Both the position numbers and the translations under genes were made by a program. The notes under the pieces are model-generated. The model did not search any database. It was given only the letters and a program-made list of their open reading frames with translations, and was not told the origin of the DNA. This document shows positions 61,884 to 64,000 of a stretch of 64,000 nucleotides of DNA, one piece after another (positions within the stretch are counted from its first letter, which is position 1; every line of letters begins with the position of its first letter). The DNA is taken from contig NZ_JACVQF010000200.1 in the NCBI RefSeq assembly GCF_014534645.1, forward strand, positions 310,001 to 374,000, given 5' to 3'. Source of the stretch: Streptomyces griseicoloratus. GTDB taxonomy: Bacteria > Actinomycetota > Actinomycetes > Streptomycetales > Streptomycetaceae.

Positions 61884-62849
61884 TCAGGATTCGTCGGAGC
61901 GGCGCAGACCGCGGAACTGGGCGGCGTTCAGGATCAGCAGGGCGAGCAGCACGAGGACGGAGAGGGCGGCGGCCGTGCCGAGGTCGAGGCGCTGGAACGC
62001 CTCGCGGTAGATGAGCTGCACGACGGTGACGGTGCTGTTGTCGGGGCCGCCCTTGGTGAGGACGAAGAACTGGTCGAAGGCGAGGAGCGATCCGGTGACC
62101 GACAGGACGAGGGTGAGGGCGAGGGAGGGGCGCAGCAGCGGCAGGGTGATGTGGCGGAAGGTCTGGCGGCGGCTCGCGCCGTCGATGCGGGCCGCCTCGT
62201 ACACGTCGTGTCCGATGCTCTGGAGGCCGACCAGCAGGATGAGCATGTAGAACCCGGCGAACTTCCACACCACCAGGCCGACCGTCGACAGGAGTGCGGC
62301 CGTGGGGGTGCCGAGGAAGGAGACGGGTTCGTCGGTGAGGCCGAGACGCTGTGGCAGTGCGGCGATCGGTCCCGCCGAGGGGCTGTAGAAGCCCCAGAAC
62401 AGCAGGGAGGCGGAGGCGAGGCCGAGCACGCTGGGCAGGAAGTAGGCGGTGCGCAGGAAGCCGACGCCGGGGCGGGCCTCCTGGACGAGGAGGGCCAGCA
62501 GGAGGGCGATGCCGATGAGCAGCACCGTGGTGACGGCGGTGTAGAGCAGGGTGAAGCGGACGGCCGGCCACAGCAGGTCGCCGTCGGCCAGTTCCGTGTA
62601 GTTGTCGGGGAGGTTGAGGCTCTGGTAGCCCGTGAGCAGGGGCCAGTCGCTGGCGGACATGCGGCCCACGAGCAGCAGCGGCAGCACGAAGAGGACGGCC
62701 ACGAAGGCGGCGGTGGGCGTCGCGTAGCCGATCCCCTTCGCGGTGCGCGTCCGCCACCACGGCGGTCTGCGGCCGGGATCGGTCCGGGCGGCCGCCTTCG
62801 GTCCGGCGGCGCGGGCACGTGTCGGTGGGTCGGCGGCTCGGGTGGGCAT
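61884..62849 (-). CDS. ABC sugar transporter permease, MalF type
   Basis: 321 aa, six membrane helices after a basic Arg-rich N-terminus. The EAA loop is SIGHDVYEAARIDGASRRQTFRHITLPLLRP. GGPDNSTVTVVQLIYREAFQRLDLGTAAA is the usual C-terminal loop. ATG 62849 has GGGAG 5 nt upstream. It pairs with the MalG-type permease downstream and with the binding protein upstream. A 259-bp repeat-filled gap separates it from the binding protein gene. Confidence 0.95.
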   Translation of the reverse strand: MPTRAADPPTRARAAGPKAAARTDPGRRPPWWRTRTAKGIGYATPTAAFVAVLFVLPLLLVGRMSASDWPLLTGYQSLNLPDNYTELADGDLLWPAVRFTLLYTAVTTVLLIGIALLLALLVQEARPGVGFLRTAYFLPSVLGLASASLLFWGFYSPSAGPIAALPQRLGLTDEPVSFLGTPTAALLSTVGLVVWKFAGFYMLILLVGLQSIGHDVYEAARIDGASRRQTFRHITLPLLRPSLALTLVLSVTGSLLAFDQFFVLTKGGPDNSTVTVVQLIYREAFQRLDLGTAAALSVLVLLALLILNAAQFRGLRRSDES

Positions 62850-62888
62850 ACGGCTCCCTGGAGTGCGACGGCGTGCACGGAGCGGGCC

Positions 62889-63008
62889 GGGCGGGTCCGG
62901 CTATCGGTCGGCGGACACGGAGTGGATCGGGCAGGTCCGGGTCGCGGTACGGCGAACGCAGAACGGTCGGGCGGGTCCGGGTCGCAGTACGGCCGACGCC
63001 GAACGGTC
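62889..63008. repeat. 40-bp tandem repeats between binding protein and permease genes
   Basis: Units at 62929-62968 and 62969-63008 agree closely (GGTCCGGGTCGC..GTACGGC.., GAACGGTC), and 62889-62928 is a diverged third copy; part of a fourth begins at 63009. A different block, GGCGGCGTGCCGTGCGCGTCG, follows twice at about 63032 and 63061. The whole 62850-63108 gap shows no gene. Confidence 0.8.
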
Positions 63009-63108
63009 AAAGCGGGTCCGGGCCGCAGTGCGGCGGCGTGCCGTGCGCGTCGCGCGGGGCGGCGGCGTGCCGTGCGCGTCGGGCGGTCCGCTCGGCGGAC
63101 GCGCCGGT

Positions 63109-64000
63109 TCAGTCGGCCAACGACCGGCTGATCGCCTCGTTGTCGGCGCGGATGCGCCCCGCGTCGCCGTACACGGCGTCGCGCATCAGCTTCAGCCACG
63201 GCCCGTTCGGGTCGTTGAAGGTCTGGCCGAACTTCCTGGCGTACGGTGTCCGCCCCTTGGCGACGAGCTGGTTGACGGTGACCTGCCGGGGGTCGGCGGC
63301 CGCGTGCCTGTTGTCGGCGAGGTCGGTCCGGGCCACGACGTCGCCGTGCGCGGCGACCACGTCGACCTGGGCCTCGTCGCCGAGCGACCACTTCAGGAAG
63401 TCCCAGGCCTGGTCCGCCTTGTCGCTGGTGGCGGCGATGCCGATGGCGTCCCCGCCGACGAACGTGGACGTGCCGCCGTCGGGCCCGGGGATCGGGGCCA
63501 CCCCGAAGTCGAGGTCGTCGGGCATCAGGCCGAGCGTGGTCGACGGCATCGGCATCACGCCGATGTTCCCCTTCGGGAAGCGGCCGGTCCAGGTGGCGCC
63601 GGTCTCCTCCTTTGCGCCGGCGGCCGCGATGCCGTCCTCGGCCCAGCCCCGGTAGACGTCGTAGACGGACCGTGCCGTCGGCGAGTCCAGGGCGGAGGAG
63701 GTGCCCTCGTCGTTCATGACCTGCTCCCCCGCCGCCCAGATCGACGGCCACCAGGTGAACACGCCGCAGCCGCCGCAGTTCCCGCCGAAGAACGTGCCGT
63801 CGACGCCGCCGCCGAGGGCGTCGACCGCGCGGGCGTGCCGGTCCCACTCGGCGAGGGTGGCCGGCGGCTCGCCGGGGTCGAGGCCCGCCTTCTCGTAGAG
63901 CGTCCTGTTGTAGAAGAGGACGGACAGGTCGAGGGTGTGGGGCACCACGTACCGCTTGCCGTCGTACGTGCCGGCCTTGATGTGGGACGGGGCGAGGTCG
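63109..64000 (-). CDS. ABC sugar transporter substrate-binding protein, 5' part beyond window
   Basis: The frame runs from the stop at 63109 to the right edge, so the signal peptide and N-terminal lobe are outside. YVVPHTLDLSVLFYNRTLYEKAGLDPGEPPATLAEWDRHARAVDAL is a typical CUT1 sugar-binding lipoprotein segment. VGGDAIGIAATSDKADQAWDFLKWSLGDEAQ is the C-terminal lobe signature. The protein captures the oligosaccharide for the two permeases. GH127 neighbours suggest an arabinofuranose-containing ligand, which is inference. Confidence 0.92.
   Translation of the reverse strand, partial: DLAPSHIKAGTYDGKRYVVPHTLDLSVLFYNRTLYEKAGLDPGEPPATLAEWDRHARAVDALGGGVDGTFFGGNCGGCGVFTWWPSIWAAGEQVMNDEGTSSALDSPTARSVYDVYRGWAEDGIAAAGAKEETGATWTGRFPKGNIGVMPMPSTTLGLMPDDLDFGVAPIPGPDGGTSTFVGGDAIGIAATSDKADQAWDFLKWSLGDEAQVDVVAAHGDVVARTDLADNRHAAADPRQVTVNQLVAKGRTPYARKFGQTFNDPNGPWLKLMRDAVYGDAGRIRADNEAISRSLAD

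Overview
The window is high-GC actinobacterial chromosome and reads as Streptomyces. Reasons: strong G/C bias at third codon positions, many GTG starts, ATGA/GTGA stop-start overlaps, a single recognisable in-frame TTA codon, an ECF41-type sigma factor, SpoIIE-type phosphatase, mycothiol-linked families and many small MerR/MarR/TetR/LuxR regulators. No rRNA, tRNA, CRISPR array, prophage or large biosynthetic cluster was seen. It looks like ordinary chromosome with a high share of accessory and stress-related genes.

Layout. 0-4.3 kb: a TPR-CHAT protease (cut by the left edge), a small helical-repeat-like protein, a perfect bidirectional terminator and a class B penicillin-binding protein. 4.4-8.6 kb: a tightly coupled unit of FGGY kinase, GlpA-like dehydrogenase and FAD/NAD oxidoreductase. 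8.7-10.8 kb: a P450 lacking the usual I-helix Thr, with a divergent TetR gene. 10.9-17.8 kb: a maleylpyruvate-isomerase-like protein, a VOC protein, nadE, a MerR gene coupled to a membrane protein, a MarR/MFS efflux pair and a Pro-1 tautomerase. 18-24 kb: hemerythrin, a DUF2267-dehydratase fusion, DUF2795, a 38-aa basic protein, an acyltransferase and a GAF/PAS/PP2C phosphatase; this resembles a stress block. 24-32 kb: GNAT, APC permease, NmrA-like protein behind a Crp-type palindrome, TauE/SafE permease, EEP-family protein, DUF1330, DinB and a methyltransferase. 32.4-34.8 kb: glpF-glpK. 34.9-36.6 kb: VOC, a second NmrA-like protein and a MhuD-type heme oxygenase. 36.7-41.4 kb: a foldable leader RNA followed by a five-gene MoxR/DUF58/DUF4129 operon in which every junction overlaps by 4 nt. 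41.5-42.2 kb: a decayed IS5-family element. 42.2-46.2 kb: NCS1 permease plus amidohydrolase with a divergent TetR gene and a 34-bp operator. 46.3-47.7 kb: a leaderless TetR gene and a 3-alpha/20-beta-type steroid dehydrogenase. 47.9-54.4 kb: CBS-BON protein, ECF41 sigma factor with a repeat tail, divergent NAD(P)-binding protein, second amidohydrolase, LuxR regulator and SRPBCC protein. 54.5-64 kb: a catabolic locus of two GH127 enzymes, a broken glycoside-hydrolase gene and an ABC sugar importer whose binding protein is cut by the right edge.

How the parts fit. Two separate glycerol-type systems are present: kinase plus dehydrogenase at 5-8.6 kb, and facilitator plus kinase at 32-35 kb. The right end looks like uptake and hydrolysis of arabinofuranose-containing glycans. 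Several regulator/target pairs have visible operators: MerR with a 19-bp spacer promoter, MarR with three CCTAT boxes 14 bp apart, TetR with a 34-bp palindrome, and ECF41 with divergent TGTCACA boxes.

The most unusual signals are the multi-helix RNA ahead of the MoxR operon together with the TTA codon in that operon's first gene, the 118-residue repeat tail on the ECF41 factor, the tandem duplications abutting stop codons, and the TPR-CHAT protein with its small neighbour. All calls come from reading the sequence by eye; no database search was run.
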